Assembly: GCA_900547745.1 (NCBI GenBank)
Contig: URHT01000001.1
Coordinates: forward strand, 69,885-133,884
DNA: 64,000 bases
Direction of reading: 5' to 3'
Source: an uncultured Eubacteriales bacterium
GTDB lineage: Bacteria; Bacillota; Clostridia; Oscillospirales; Oscillospiraceae
The position numbers and the translations under genes were made by a program. Position 1 is the stretch's first letter. Every line of letters starts with the position of its first letter. The notes under the pieces were generated by a model. The model worked only from the letters and a program-made list of their open reading frames with translations. It was not told the DNA's origin and did no database searches. Positions 19,086 to 28,751 of the stretch are shown piece by piece.

Positions 19086-21321
19086 CGTTTTTCGCCGTAT
19101 CGTACCCGCCGCCCTGCTGGCGGCATCCTTTCCCGTACTGCTGGCGGGCCTTCTCGGCCTCACCGCGCCGCTGTGGCTGCCGCTGCTGACCGCCGTGCTG
19201 TCCGCCGGCTCTGCGGCGGCCCTGTCCGGAGGCCGCCGTCCGTGGCTCCCGTACCTCTGCTGGGCGGGGCTGTGCGCCGCCGCGCTGCCGGTGCTGGGGA
19301 CAGCCCTCCCCGGCGGCCTTGCCGCGCTGGTCAACGCCGCGCTGCACACCTGGCAGCAGGTGTTCCCCCGGATCTACCCCGCCTACACCGCGCCGCAGGA
19401 CGACAGGGCCCTGACGGCGCTGCTGGCGGTGCTGTCCGCCCTCTGGGGACTGTGGAGCGCCCGCTGCACCCTGCGTCCCCGGCTGCTGTCCCTGTGCCTG
19501 ACGGCGCTGCCGCTGGCCGCGGCCGCCGTGGTGCTGGCACCCGCCGCCCCCCTGTGGTGGATGGCGCTGGCCGCGCTGAGCCTGCTGTTCCTGTACCTGC
19601 TGGCCTTTGGCAGGGAGGGGAGCGCCGCCCTGCGCGTCTGGTGCCGCGCCGCTGCCGTTGTGCTGCTGGCCGTCACGCTGCTGGACGGCTGGAACGGCGC
19701 TGCCGCCCGTCCCGCGTGGCTGGACAGCGGCAGGGCCGCCGTTTCCGATGGTGTGGACACCCTGCGCTATGGCGATAATACCGCCGCCGGCCTGACGGGA
19801 GGCGACCTTACCGCCGCCGCGCCCGCACGGACGGACACCCCCATGCTCACCGTCACCATGACCACCCCCACGTCCTATTACCTGCGGGGCTTCGTGGGCG
19901 AGACGTATGCCGGCGGCCGCTGGACGCAGCTGGACAGCGCGTCTCTGGCGGAGAGCGCCGGCACATTCTACTGGCTGCATCAGGATGGCTTCCGTCCCCT
20001 GACCCAGCTGACCGCGGCGGCCCGCGCCGCCGCGCCGGAGCTGCTGGACACCGTCAATACCGTGACGGTGGAAAATACCGGTGCGTCCTCAAAATATCTT
20101 TACGCGCCCTACGAATTGGGGTATGATACCCCTGTACCCGATGAAAACGCCGTGGGCGAGGTGTCTCTCGCCGCCCCCGGCCTTCGCGGCCAGCGGACGT
20201 ATACCCTCACCGCCGCCGGGAACATCATCACCAAATACCGCCGCATCGGCGCGTCTCTGGCGGAGGACACCACGGCCAACGCCGCTTTTCTGGATGCGGA
20301 GAGCGCCTATAACCGCTTTGCCTACGACCACTATACCGATGTCCCCGACGATATCCGCCGCTTCCTGACGGAGAAGCTCAGCGGCTGGGAGAAGGAGCCG
20401 GGTCAGACCCACTTCGACCTCCAGCGCGCCAAGCAGAACATCCTGTTCTACCTGACCACCTACGCCTCCTACACGGACGCGGCCGCCGCGCCTCCCGCCG
20501 GTACCGACCCTATCCTGTATTTTCTGGACGGCGCCCAGACCGGCGGCGACGCCCAGTACGCGGCGGCAGCGGCCATGATGTTCCGGTACTACGGCATCCC
20601 CGCCCGCTGCGTGGAGGGCTTTCTGGTGACGAAGGACGATGCCGCCTCCATGGCGGCGAACCGCCCCCTGACCCTCACCGGACAGAGCGGCCACACATGG
20701 GTGGAGTACTATCAGGACGGCGTAGGCTGGCTGCCCTTCGAGGTGGCCCCGCCCTACCTCAGCGTCATGGAGCAGGCCGAGAGCTACCAGAACGTCTCCG
20801 GCCTGGTGGGACAGGCCCCGCCGGACACGGAGGATAACCAGGAGCCGGACACCCCGAACAGCGACCTGACCCAGACCCTCCGGGAGTTCTGGCTCAAGCA
20901 CCGCCTGACCATTCTGCTGACTCTGTCGTGTATACTGGCCGCGGCGGCGATGTGCCTGTTCACCGGCTGGCTCATCTGCCAGCGCCGCCGGACTGCCCGC
21001 CGCAAGGCCCGCTTCGCCGCCCCCGACGTGTCCGCCGCCGTGGACGCCATTTACCGCTACACCATGGACGTGCTGCACGCCGCCGGACTGCCTGCCGCCA
21101 ACTGCGCCCCCGCCGCCTACGCACCCTATCTGGACGAGGATCTGCGGGAGGAGTACCGCGCCGTGGCCGCACTGTGGGAGCAGGCCCGCTTCAGCGCCGT
21201 CCCCATGGGCGAGCCCCAGCGCCGCCGCGCCCTCGCTCTGAAGGAGCAGATCTGGACGCGGACGTGGCGCCGTGCGAAGCCGGGGGAGAAGCTGCGCCTG
21301 AAATACAAGGAATTTCTGTAA
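19075..21321 (+). CDS. Multi-pass membrane protein with degenerate transglutaminase-like domain
   Basis: The start is TTG 19075, supported by AAAGGAGG at 19058-19065 and by the full hydrophobic N-terminus. About six transmembrane helices fill residues 8-210. An extracellular region follows with a transglutaminase-like core at ~470-565 (FRYYGIPARCVEGF, GHTWVEYY, GWLPFEVAPPY), then a transmembrane helix (~615-640) and a cytosolic DUF4129-like tail. In active members the first motif has a catalytic Cys; here the aligned residue is Asp492, His540 is kept, and the usual Asp is Glu556. It is probably a non-enzymatic or altered TGase fold. Third member of the MoxR-DUF58-TGase set. Confidence 0.88.
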   Translation: MRSDVFRRIVPAALLAASFPVLLAGLLGLTAPLWLPLLTAVLSAGSAAALSGGRRPWLPYLCWAGLCAAALPVLGTALPGGLAALVNAALHTWQQVFPRIYPAYTAPQDDRALTALLAVLSALWGLWSARCTLRPRLLSLCLTALPLAAAAVVLAPAAPLWWMALAALSLLFLYLLAFGREGSAALRVWCRAAAVVLLAVTLLDGWNGAAARPAWLDSGRAAVSDGVDTLRYGDNTAAGLTGGDLTAAAPARTDTPMLTVTMTTPTSYYLRGFVGETYAGGRWTQLDSASLAESAGTFYWLHQDGFRPLTQLTAAARAAAPELLDTVNTVTVENTGASSKYLYAPYELGYDTPVPDENAVGEVSLAAPGLRGQRTYTLTAAGNIITKYRRIGASLAEDTTANAAFLDAESAYNRFAYDHYTDVPDDIRRFLTEKLSGWEKEPGQTHFDLQRAKQNILFYLTTYASYTDAAAAPPAGTDPILYFLDGAQTGGDAQYAAAAAMMFRYYGIPARCVEGFLVTKDDAASMAANRPLTLTGQSGHTWVEYYQDGVGWLPFEVAPPYLSVMEQAESYQNVSGLVGQAPPDTEDNQEPDTPNSDLTQTLREFWLKHRLTILLTLSCILAAAAMCLFTGWLICQRRRTARRKARFAAPDVSAAVDAIYRYTMDVLHAAGLPAANCAPAAYAPYLDEDLREEYRAVAALWEQARFSAVPMGEPQRRRALALKEQIWTRTWRRAKPGEKLRLKYKEFL

Positions 21322-21333
21322 GGAGGAACATCC

Positions 21334-22809
21334 ATGCGCGTCATGAAACGAACCCTGCTGCCCCTGCTTTTGCTGCTGAGCCTGCTGCTCACCGCCTGCG
21401 GCGCGCCGCCGTCCGGCGGGGAGGAGGCTCCGTGGCAGACCGCCTACCGCCAGACGGGGGAATACCTGCTGTCGCAGGAGACGCCCGCCGCCGGCTCCGT
21501 GGGCGGTGATTGGGCGGTGGTGGGCCTGCGCGCCGCCGGACTGCTGTCCCGCGAGACGGCCGCCGTCTATTACGAATCCGCCGTGACCTACGCGGCGCAG
21601 GCGGACGGGAACCGCCTGAACCCCAACAAATCCACGGAGAACGCCCGCACCATTCTGGGTGTCACCGCCGCCGGACACAGCGCCGCCGACGTGGGCGGCG
21701 TGGATCTGACGGCGGGGCTGGGCGACATGGAGTATCTCCGCCGTCAGGGCGTCAACGGTCCCATCTGGGCGCTGATCGCGCTGGACAGCGGCGCGTACCC
21801 CGACCCCGCCCCTGCCGGCGGCGCGTCGCCCGTGACCCGCGCCGCGCTGGTGTCGGAGGTGCTGTCCTCCCGCTGCGCCGACGGCGGCTGGACGCTGCTG
21901 GGCGACACGCTGGACGTGGATATCACCGCCATGGCCCTGACGGCGCTGGCCCCCTACACGGAGGATGCCGCCGTGCAGACGGCGGTGGACGCCGCACTGC
22001 AGATGCTGTCCGACAGCCAGCTGCCCACCGGCGGCTTCGTCAGCTGGGACACGGAGAACTGCGAGTCTGCGGCGCAGGTGCTGGTGGCCCTGACCTCGCT
22101 GGGCATCGACCCCCTCACCGACAGCCGCTTCCTCAAGGACGGCGCCACGGTGCTGGACGCCCTGTGCGCCTTTGCCGTGGAGGGCGGCGGCTTCCGCCAC
22201 ATCGCCGAGCAGACCGCCCCGGACAATATGGCCACGGAGCAGGGCTTCTACGCGCTGGCCGCCTATGACCGCTTCACCAGGGGCCAGTCCCGCCTGTTCG
22301 ACATGACCGCCGCCCCGCAGGACGCCTACCAGACCGACCCCGTCCCGGCGGGCAAGCCCCAGCCGGTGGAGCCGGAGGACGCGCAGGTGGACGGGAACAC
22401 CACCTATACCTGCACCGTCTCCATCTCCTGTGCCACGCTGCTGGACAACATGGACAAGCTGTCCCAGAACAAGCGCCCGCTGGTGCCTGCCGACGGCGTG
22501 CTCCTGCCGGAGACGCAGGTGACGTTCTCCGCCGGGGAGAGCGCCTTCGACGTGCTGCAGCGCGTCTGCCGCGACAACAAGCTCCATATGGAGTCCAGCT
22601 TCACGCCCCTGTACAACAGCGCCTATATCGAGGGCATCGGCAACCTGTACGAGTTCGACGCCGGCAGCCTGTCCGGCTGGATGTACGCCGTCAACGACTG
22701 GTTCCCCAACTACGGCTGCTCCCGCTACCAGCTGCAGGACGGCGACACCGTCCGCTGGGTCTACACCTGCGACCTTGGCAAGGACGTGGGCGGCGGCATG
22801 ACCGGCTGA
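21334..22809 (+). CDS. Lipoprotein with alpha-toroid (terpene-cyclase-like) plus DUF4430 domain
   Basis: Starts at ATG 21334 with AAGGAGG upstream. The signal peptide ends in lipobox LLTAC, giving a lipidated Cys22. Residues ~40-335 form repeated helix pairs of the prenyltransferase/terpenoid cyclase-like alpha/alpha toroid (NGPIWALIALD, DGGWTLLGDTLDVDITAMAL, TGGFVSWD). Residues ~350-490 are a DUF4430 domain (SAFDVLQRVC, LSGWMYAVNDWFPNYGC, CDLGKDVG). An alpha-barrel followed by this beta domain is the layout of animal intrinsic factor and transcobalamin, so a surface corrinoid-like ligand receptor is possible; this is inference. Last gene of the cluster, followed by a terminator. Confidence 0.82.
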   Translation: MRVMKRTLLPLLLLLSLLLTACGAPPSGGEEAPWQTAYRQTGEYLLSQETPAAGSVGGDWAVVGLRAAGLLSRETAAVYYESAVTYAAQADGNRLNPNKSTENARTILGVTAAGHSAADVGGVDLTAGLGDMEYLRRQGVNGPIWALIALDSGAYPDPAPAGGASPVTRAALVSEVLSSRCADGGWTLLGDTLDVDITAMALTALAPYTEDAAVQTAVDAALQMLSDSQLPTGGFVSWDTENCESAAQVLVALTSLGIDPLTDSRFLKDGATVLDALCAFAVEGGGFRHIAEQTAPDNMATEQGFYALAAYDRFTRGQSRLFDMTAAPQDAYQTDPVPAGKPQPVEPEDAQVDGNTTYTCTVSISCATLLDNMDKLSQNKRPLVPADGVLLPETQVTFSAGESAFDVLQRVCRDNKLHMESSFTPLYNSAYIEGIGNLYEFDAGSLSGWMYAVNDWFPNYGCSRYQLQDGDTVRWVYTCDLGKDVGGGMTG

Positions 22810-22839
22810 CCCTGCCTGCCGCACCCCGCTTTGCCCTAC

Positions 22840-22872
22840 CGCCCGCCTGTCGTGGACAGGCGGGCGTTTTTT
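22840..22872 (+). terminator. Intrinsic terminator of the surface cluster
   Basis: Perfect 11-bp stem CGCCCGCCTGT/ACAGGCGGGCG with a 5-nt loop, followed by a run of six T. Confidence 0.92.
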
Positions 22873-22917
22873 GTCCGCGCCCCTCGCAGAAGTCCCAAAT
22901 TCTCTTGACGGGAAACC

Positions 22918-22971
22918 TGTGCATTTTTGCACATTTTCCGTCTGGCGCAGAGGGCTCTATCCGTGTATAAT
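22918..22971 (+). promoter_or_regulatory. pyc promoter region with TGTGCA palindrome
   Basis: A consensus -10 TATAAT lies at 22966-22971; the -35 is weak (TGGCGC at 22943-22948, 17-bp spacing). Just upstream, TGTGCA-TTTT-TGCACA (22918-22933) is a perfect inverted repeat positioned like an activator or operator site. The weak -35 fits regulated expression. Confidence 0.55.
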
Positions 22972-23024
22972 GGAGAAAATAAAGACCGTGCCAGCGGCAC
23001 GGCAGGAAGGAGCGAGATCGGCTT

Positions 23025-26000
23025 ATGCAGATCACACAGCTTAAAAAGGTACTGGTCGCCAACCGCGGCGAGATCGCCGTGCGTATTTTCCGCGCCTGTT
23101 ACGATCTGGGCCTCCATACCGTGGCCATCTATTCCAACGAGGATACCTATTCGCTGTTCCGCACCAAGGCGGACGAGGCGTATCTGGTGGGGGAGAAGAA
23201 GTCCCCGCTGGGCGCATATCTGGATATCCCCGGCATCATCGGCCTTGCCCGCCGCCGTGGCGTCACCGCCATCCATCCCGGCTACGGCTTCCTGTCGGAG
23301 AACGCCGATTTTGCCCGGGCCTGCGAGGCCAACGGTATCCTGTTCGTGGGCCCGTCCTCCGACGTGCTGGCCCAGATGGGTGACAAGCTCAGCGCCAAGG
23401 AGATCGCCGTCAAGTGCGGCGTGCCCATCATCCCCGGCTGCACCGAGCCGCTGCGGGACGCCGACGACGCGCTGGAAAAGGCCGTCAGCTTCGGCTTTCC
23501 CGTGATCCTGAAGGCCGCCGCCGGCGGCGGCGGACGGGGCATGCGCCGCTGCGACAGGCCCGAGGAGGTCAAGACCGCCTACGAGCTGGTACACAGCGAG
23601 GCGGAGAAGTCCTTCGGCTGCGGCGACATCTTTATGGAGAAGTATCTGGTGGAGCCCAAGCACATCGAGGTGCAGATCCTGGCCGACAAGTACGGCAATG
23701 TCTACCATCTGGGCGAGCGCGACTGCTCCCTCCAGCGCCGGTATCAGAAGGTGGTGGAGTTCGCCCCTGCGTGGTCTGTGCCGCAGGCCACGGTGGAGGC
23801 TCTTCGCCGCGACGCGGTGAAGATCGCCAGGTCTGTCAACTACGTCAGCGCCGGCACCGTGGAATTTCTGGTGGACAAGTCCGGCAATTACTACTTCATC
23901 GAGATGAACCCCCGTATTCAGGTGGAGCACACCGTCACCGAGATGGTCACCGGCGTGGATATCGTCCGCGCCCAGCTGCTGGTGGCCGCCGGCTATCCCC
24001 TCAGCTGCCCGGAGATCGGCCTGACGAAGCAGGAGGACGTGCACTTTGACGGCTATGCCATCCAGTGCCGCGTCACCACGGAGGATCCCTCCAACAACTT
24101 CGCCCCGGATAACGGCAAGATCACGGCCTACCACTCTCCCGGCGGCTTCGGCGTCCGTCTGGACGGCGGCAACGTGGGCGTGGGCACCGTCATCTCCCCC
24201 TACTACGACTCGCTGCTGGTGAAGGTCACCAGCTGGGATCGCACGTTCCCCGCCGTCTGCCGCAAGGCTGCCCGGGCCATCAACGAGGTGCGCGTCCGGG
24301 GCGTCAAGACCAACATCCCCTTTGTCACCAATATTCTGGCTCATCCCGTGTTTATCAACGGCCAGTGCCACACCAAGTTCATCGACGAGACGCCGGAGCT
24401 GTTCGAGCTCATGGACTCCCGTGACCGCGCCACCCGCGTCCTGCGCTACATCTCCGAAATTCAGGTGGCCAACCCCAACGCAGAGCGCCGCCAGTACGAC
24501 ATTCCCCGCTTCCCGGAGGCCAGAGAGCCCCTTGGCCCCGGCCTCAAGCAGCTGCTGGACGCGGAGGGCCCCGACGCCGTGAAGCAGTGGGTGCTTGACC
24601 AGAAGAAGCTGCTGCTCACCGATACCACCATGCGCGACGCCCACCAGAGCCTGCTGTCCACCCGCATGCGCACCCGCGACATGGTCAAGGGCGCCGACGG
24701 CGTGGCCGACATCCTCCGGGACTGCTTCTCGCTGGAGATGTGGGGCGGCGCCACCTTCGACGTGGCCTACCGCTTCCTCCACGAGTCCCCGTGGGAGCGC
24801 CTGCGCCTGCTGCGTGAGAAGATCCCCAACATCCCGTTCCAGATGCTGCTGCGCGGCTCCAATCTGGTGGGCTACGCCAACTACCCCGACAACCTCGTCC
24901 GCGCCTTCGTGGAGGAAGCCGCCCAGCGGGGCATCGACGTGTTCCGCGTCTTCGACTCCCTGAACTGGGTGCCGGGTATGGAGGTGGCCATGGAGGAGGT
25001 GCTCCGCCAGAACAAGCTGCTGGAGGCCACCATGTGCTACACCGGCGACATTCTGGACGAGACAAAGGACAAGTACACTCTGAAATATTATGTCAACCTC
25101 GCCAAGGAGCTGGAAAAGCGGGGCGCCCACATACTGGCCATCAAGGACATGTCCGGCCTGCTGAAGCCCTACGCCGCCAAGAAGCTGGTGACTACGCTGA
25201 AGCAGGAGGTGGGTCTGCCCATCCACCTGCACACCCACGACACCACCGGCAATCAGGTGGCGGCGCTGCTGCTGGCTGCCGAGGCCGGTGTGGACGTGGT
25301 GGACGTGGCCTGCGCCCCCCTGGCGGGGCTCACCAGCCAGCCCTCGCTGGACGCGGTGGTTGCCGCCCTCCACGGCACGGAGCGCGACACCGGCCTTGAC
25401 CTGCGCCGGGTGCAGGAGCTGAGCAACTACTGGGCCGACGTGCGCCTGCGGTACGAGAGCTTCGACCACGGCCTGAAGTCCTCCACCACCGACATCTACC
25501 GCTACGAGATCCCCGGCGGTCAGTACACCAACCTCCGCCCGCAGGTGGAGTCTCTGGGCCTCGGCGACCGGTTCGAGGAGGTCAAGGAGATGTACAAGAC
25601 CGTCAACGATATGCTGGGCGATCCCGTGAAGGTGACGCCGTCGTCCAAGGTGGTGGGCGATCTGGCCATCTTTATGGTGCAGAACGACCTGACGCCGGAG
25701 AACATCGTCCAGCGCGGCGAGGCACTGGCCTTCCCCGATTCCGTGGTGTCCTACTTCAAGGGCATGATGGGCCAGCCCGCGTGGGGCTTCCCGAAGGATC
25801 TGCAAAGAGTAGTCCTCAAGGGCGAGGAACCCATCACCTGCCGCCCCGGCGCGCTGCTGTCCCCGGTGGACTTCGATGAGCTGCGGCAGGAGGTGGAGCA
25901 GTTCCACGCCGATCCCGAGAAGAAGGATCTCATCTCCTACGCTATGTATCCCAAGGTCTACGAGGACTTCTGCCGCCATCGCAAGGAGTATGGCTATATC

Positions 26001-26447
26001 ACCCGCATGGGCAGCCATGTGTTCTTCAACGGCATGGCGCTGGGCGAGACGAACAAGATCAACATCGAGGACGGCAAGACCCTTGTCATCAAGTATCTGG
26101 GCTTGGGCGACCGCAACAGCGACGGCACCATCAACGTCCAGTTCGAGCTGAACGGCATGCGCCGCGAGGTCACCGTCCGCGACCCCCACGCCTCGGAGCA
26201 GACCCGTCAGGCCACGCTGGCCGACGAGTCCGACCCCCTGCAGGTGGGCACGTCCATCCCCGGCATGGTGTCCAAGCTCTGCGTCAAGCAGGGCGACCCT
26301 GTGGAGAAGGATCAGGTGCTGGCCGTCATCGAGGCCATGAAGATGGAGACTGCCATTACCGCCCGTACCGCCGGCACGGTCAAGACCGTCCGGGTCAAGG
26401 AGGGCCAGCCCGTCAAGGCAAAAGAGCTTCTGATGGTGCTGGAATAA
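23025..26447 (+). CDS. pyc: Pyruvate carboxylase
   Basis: 1140 residues, full length for a single-chain pyruvate carboxylase. It fixes bicarbonate onto pyruvate to make oxaloacetate (anaplerosis) in the cytoplasm. Domains in order: biotin carboxylase (~1-455; AAAGGGGRGMR ATP loop, MNPRIQVEHTVTE), carboxyltransferase (~525-1000; TDTTMRDAHQSL metal site motif) and C-terminal biotin carrier domain with the biotinylation motif EAMKMET, Lys1106. Starts at ATG 23025 with AAGGAG upstream. Monocistronic, between its own promoter and terminator. Nothing looks damaged. Confidence 0.97.
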   Translation: MQITQLKKVLVANRGEIAVRIFRACYDLGLHTVAIYSNEDTYSLFRTKADEAYLVGEKKSPLGAYLDIPGIIGLARRRGVTAIHPGYGFLSENADFARACEANGILFVGPSSDVLAQMGDKLSAKEIAVKCGVPIIPGCTEPLRDADDALEKAVSFGFPVILKAAAGGGGRGMRRCDRPEEVKTAYELVHSEAEKSFGCGDIFMEKYLVEPKHIEVQILADKYGNVYHLGERDCSLQRRYQKVVEFAPAWSVPQATVEALRRDAVKIARSVNYVSAGTVEFLVDKSGNYYFIEMNPRIQVEHTVTEMVTGVDIVRAQLLVAAGYPLSCPEIGLTKQEDVHFDGYAIQCRVTTEDPSNNFAPDNGKITAYHSPGGFGVRLDGGNVGVGTVISPYYDSLLVKVTSWDRTFPAVCRKAARAINEVRVRGVKTNIPFVTNILAHPVFINGQCHTKFIDETPELFELMDSRDRATRVLRYISEIQVANPNAERRQYDIPRFPEAREPLGPGLKQLLDAEGPDAVKQWVLDQKKLLLTDTTMRDAHQSLLSTRMRTRDMVKGADGVADILRDCFSLEMWGGATFDVAYRFLHESPWERLRLLREKIPNIPFQMLLRGSNLVGYANYPDNLVRAFVEEAAQRGIDVFRVFDSLNWVPGMEVAMEEVLRQNKLLEATMCYTGDILDETKDKYTLKYYVNLAKELEKRGAHILAIKDMSGLLKPYAAKKLVTTLKQEVGLPIHLHTHDTTGNQVAALLLAAEAGVDVVDVACAPLAGLTSQPSLDAVVAALHGTERDTGLDLRRVQELSNYWADVRLRYESFDHGLKSSTTDIYRYEIPGGQYTNLRPQVESLGLGDRFEEVKEMYKTVNDMLGDPVKVTPSSKVVGDLAIFMVQNDLTPENIVQRGEALAFPDSVVSYFKGMMGQPAWGFPKDLQRVVLKGEEPITCRPGALLSPVDFDELRQEVEQFHADPEKKDLISYAMYPKVYEDFCRHRKEYGYITRMGSHVFFNGMALGETNKINIEDGKTLVIKYLGLGDRNSDGTINVQFELNGMRREVTVRDPHASEQTRQATLADESDPLQVGTSIPGMVSKLCVKQGDPVEKDQVLAVIEAMKMETAITARTAGTVKTVRVKEGQPVKAKELLMVLE

Positions 26448-26455
26448 GCATAGGA

Positions 26456-26503
26456 AAAAGCATCCCGCCGCGGGTACGCCCGCTGCGGGATGCTTTCCTT
26501 TTC
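26456..26503 (+). terminator. Terminator after pyc
   Basis: Stem AAAGCATCCCGC/GCGGGATGCTTT around a GC-rich loop, followed by a T-rich CCTTTTCC tract. Confidence 0.8.
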
Positions 26504-26552
26504 CGTCCTTCCGCCCGTACTGTACAAAATTCAGACAAAAGCGCCAAAGTGT

Positions 26553-26583
26553 TTGGTTCTTTCCAAAATTTATTCTGTATAAT
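26553..26583 (+). promoter_or_regulatory. Promoter of the YhgE operon
   Basis: -10 TATAAT at 26578-26583, with the same TGTATAATGGA context seen at the pyc promoter. The -35 is poor: TTGGTT at 26553-26558, 19-bp spacing. Confidence 0.5.
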
Positions 26584-26667
26584 GGATAATGCCTGCTTTT
26601 GCGGGCTGTTTCGTACATATAGAACACATGCGCGCACGGGGCTTCCCGCGCCGCCGATGGAGGACAT

Positions 26668-28734
26668 ATGCGCAATATCTGGACGGTATTCAAAACGGAT
26701 CTCCGCACGCTGAGCAAGTGCTTTTTTGCCTGCGTGGTGGTCGTAGCCATCGCGCTGCTGCCCAGCCTGTATGCGTGGCTGAACATCTACTCCAACTGGG
26801 ATCCCTACGGCAACACCGGCGGCATCTCCATTGCCGTGGCGTCGCTGGACAGGGGCTATACCGACAACGGCGAATACGTCAACAAGGGCCGGGACGTGCT
26901 GGAGGACTTAAAGACCGCTACCTCCATCAACTGGGTCATCGTGGACACGGAGCAGGAGGCCACCGATGGCGTCTATGCCGGCGACTACTACGCCGCCGTG
27001 GTCATCGACGAGGACTTCTCCCGCAAGATGTACCGTATGTTCACGGACTGGACGGGCCAGCCCGCCATCACCTACTATGAGAATGCCAAGAAAAACGCCG
27101 TGGCCACCAAGATCACCGACACGGCGGTGGAGACGCTGAAGCGCTCCATCAGCGAGAACTATCTGGAGGTGGTCATCAGCGGCATCATGGAGCAGAGCAA
27201 TCTGCTGGCCGCCGACCTGACGGAGACGGATCCCGAAACCGCCGTCAAGGGCCTGCTGTATCAGGCGCAGGATGTTCTCTCCGGCTGCCGCGCCATGATG
27301 GACGCCTTCCGCGCCGCCGGCAGCACCGGCGTGTCGGAGACCGACGCTCAGGCCCTGTCCGACGCCATCGCCAGCATCAACAGCAGCCTGCCGGACGGCG
27401 ATGCCATCGCCGACAGCGCCGCCCGGCTGCAGCACGCGCTGTACACGGCGCTGGCCAATGTGGAGCGCGCACTGGATCGCTTCGAGTCGGCGCTGGACAC
27501 GGCCCAGCCGCCCGCTGCCCAGCAGCAGCTGCGCGACGCGGCTGCCGCCATGGGGAAGCTCAGCACCCAGCTGTCCGGTCTGGCCGGCCAACTGGACGGG
27601 ATCAACGTCACCGGCAACCCTGTCCTCACCGCACAGGCGATCCAGCTGCGGGAGCTGGCCGGCCACTGCACCCAACTCCAGAACGCGCTGAACCAATTGG
27701 CTGACGGCGGCGCCGCCGGCGGCCTGCTGGCCGACTGCGGCGCGCTGGTGGAAGCCATCCGGAACGCCGCCGCCCGGATCCCCGTCACTGACCGCGACCT
27801 GCGCCGCCAGCTGGATACCGTGGTGTCGGAGGTGTCCGACGCCATGGACGGTGTCAAGTCCCTGTCGGCGGACGCGAAAGCCATGCGGGCCGCCCTGTCC
27901 GATACCACCGCCGCGCTGAGCGTTACCATGGAGCAGCTGCGCCCGGCGGCGGAGCGGATGGTGAACGCCCTGTCCGACACCATCGACAAGCTGGAGGGCA
28001 TGACCGCCGGCGAGTACATGGACATGCTGCTGGAGATACTGGGCGGCGATCCTGCGGCGTACAGTCGCTATTTCCCGGAGATGGTACAGACCACCGTCAA
28101 CAAGGTCTATCCCATTGAAAACTACGGCTCCGCCATGGCGCCGTTCTATACCACGCTGGCCATCTGGGTGGGCGGCGTCATCCTCTCGTCTCTGGTGAAG
28201 ATACACGCCCGCACCGAGGGCCTCATCGACCCCAGACCGGCGGAGCTGTACTTCGGCCGCTACCTGTTCTTCTTCCTGCTCAGTCAGATACAGGCGGCGG
28301 TGATCGTCACCGGCGACCTGTATCTGCTGAAGATCCAATGCCTGCACCCGGGCCTCCTGTATCTGACGGCATCCCTGACGGCCTTTACCTTCAGCCTGCT
28401 GATCTACTCCCTTGCCATCGCCTTCGGAGATGTGGGCAAGGCCGTGGTGGTGGTCATCATGGTCATGCAGATCGCAGGCTCCTCCGGCACGTTCCCCATC
28501 GAGCTGCTGCCGGAGATCTACCAGAAGATCTACCGTTTCTTCCCGTTCCCCTATGCCATCGACGCCATGCGCGAGTGCATCTGCGGCCTGTACGGCGACT
28601 ACTATATGACGCAGCTTGCGTTTCTGCTGTTGTTCGCCGCGGCGGCGCTGCTCATCGGCCTGCTGGTTCGCCGCCCCTTTATGGGTCTGAACCACTTCAT
28701 GGAGGAAAAGCTGGAGGAGACGGAGCTGCTGTGA
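26668..28734 (+). CDS. YhgE/Pip-family membrane protein (first paralogue)
   Basis: 688 residues. One N-terminal transmembrane helix (~15-35) leads into the family signature LNIYSNWDPYGNTGG. A long extracellular part contains helical, coiled-coil-like stretches (~180-460). Five to six C-terminal transmembrane helices follow (~490-680), related to ABC-2 permeases. The family includes B. subtilis YhgE and the lactococcal phage infection protein Pip; some members help export ESX-type substrates. Starts at ATG 26668 with GGAGG seven bases before. First gene of a three-gene unit with a second YhgE-like protein. Substrate cannot be deduced. Confidence 0.88.
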   Translation: MRNIWTVFKTDLRTLSKCFFACVVVVAIALLPSLYAWLNIYSNWDPYGNTGGISIAVASLDRGYTDNGEYVNKGRDVLEDLKTATSINWVIVDTEQEATDGVYAGDYYAAVVIDEDFSRKMYRMFTDWTGQPAITYYENAKKNAVATKITDTAVETLKRSISENYLEVVISGIMEQSNLLAADLTETDPETAVKGLLYQAQDVLSGCRAMMDAFRAAGSTGVSETDAQALSDAIASINSSLPDGDAIADSAARLQHALYTALANVERALDRFESALDTAQPPAAQQQLRDAAAAMGKLSTQLSGLAGQLDGINVTGNPVLTAQAIQLRELAGHCTQLQNALNQLADGGAAGGLLADCGALVEAIRNAAARIPVTDRDLRRQLDTVVSEVSDAMDGVKSLSADAKAMRAALSDTTAALSVTMEQLRPAAERMVNALSDTIDKLEGMTAGEYMDMLLEILGGDPAAYSRYFPEMVQTTVNKVYPIENYGSAMAPFYTTLAIWVGGVILSSLVKIHARTEGLIDPRPAELYFGRYLFFFLLSQIQAAVIVTGDLYLLKIQCLHPGLLYLTASLTAFTFSLLIYSLAIAFGDVGKAVVVVIMVMQIAGSSGTFPIELLPEIYQKIYRFFPFPYAIDAMRECICGLYGDYYMTQLAFLLLFAAAALLIGLLVRRPFMGLNHFMEEKLEETELL

Positions 28735-28751
28735 AAGGAGGCGGATGTACC

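Noticed and set aside
22810..23024. Cobalamin riboswitch to support the corrinoid idea
   Set aside because: No B12-box-like block or cobalamin riboswitch fold seen here or in other intergenic spaces of the cluster; the cluster's own promoter lies upstream of the window.
22836..26786. A 1316-codon minus-strand frame opposite pyruvate carboxylase
   Set aside because: Shadow of pyc: no motifs, and it runs through the pyc terminator and promoter.
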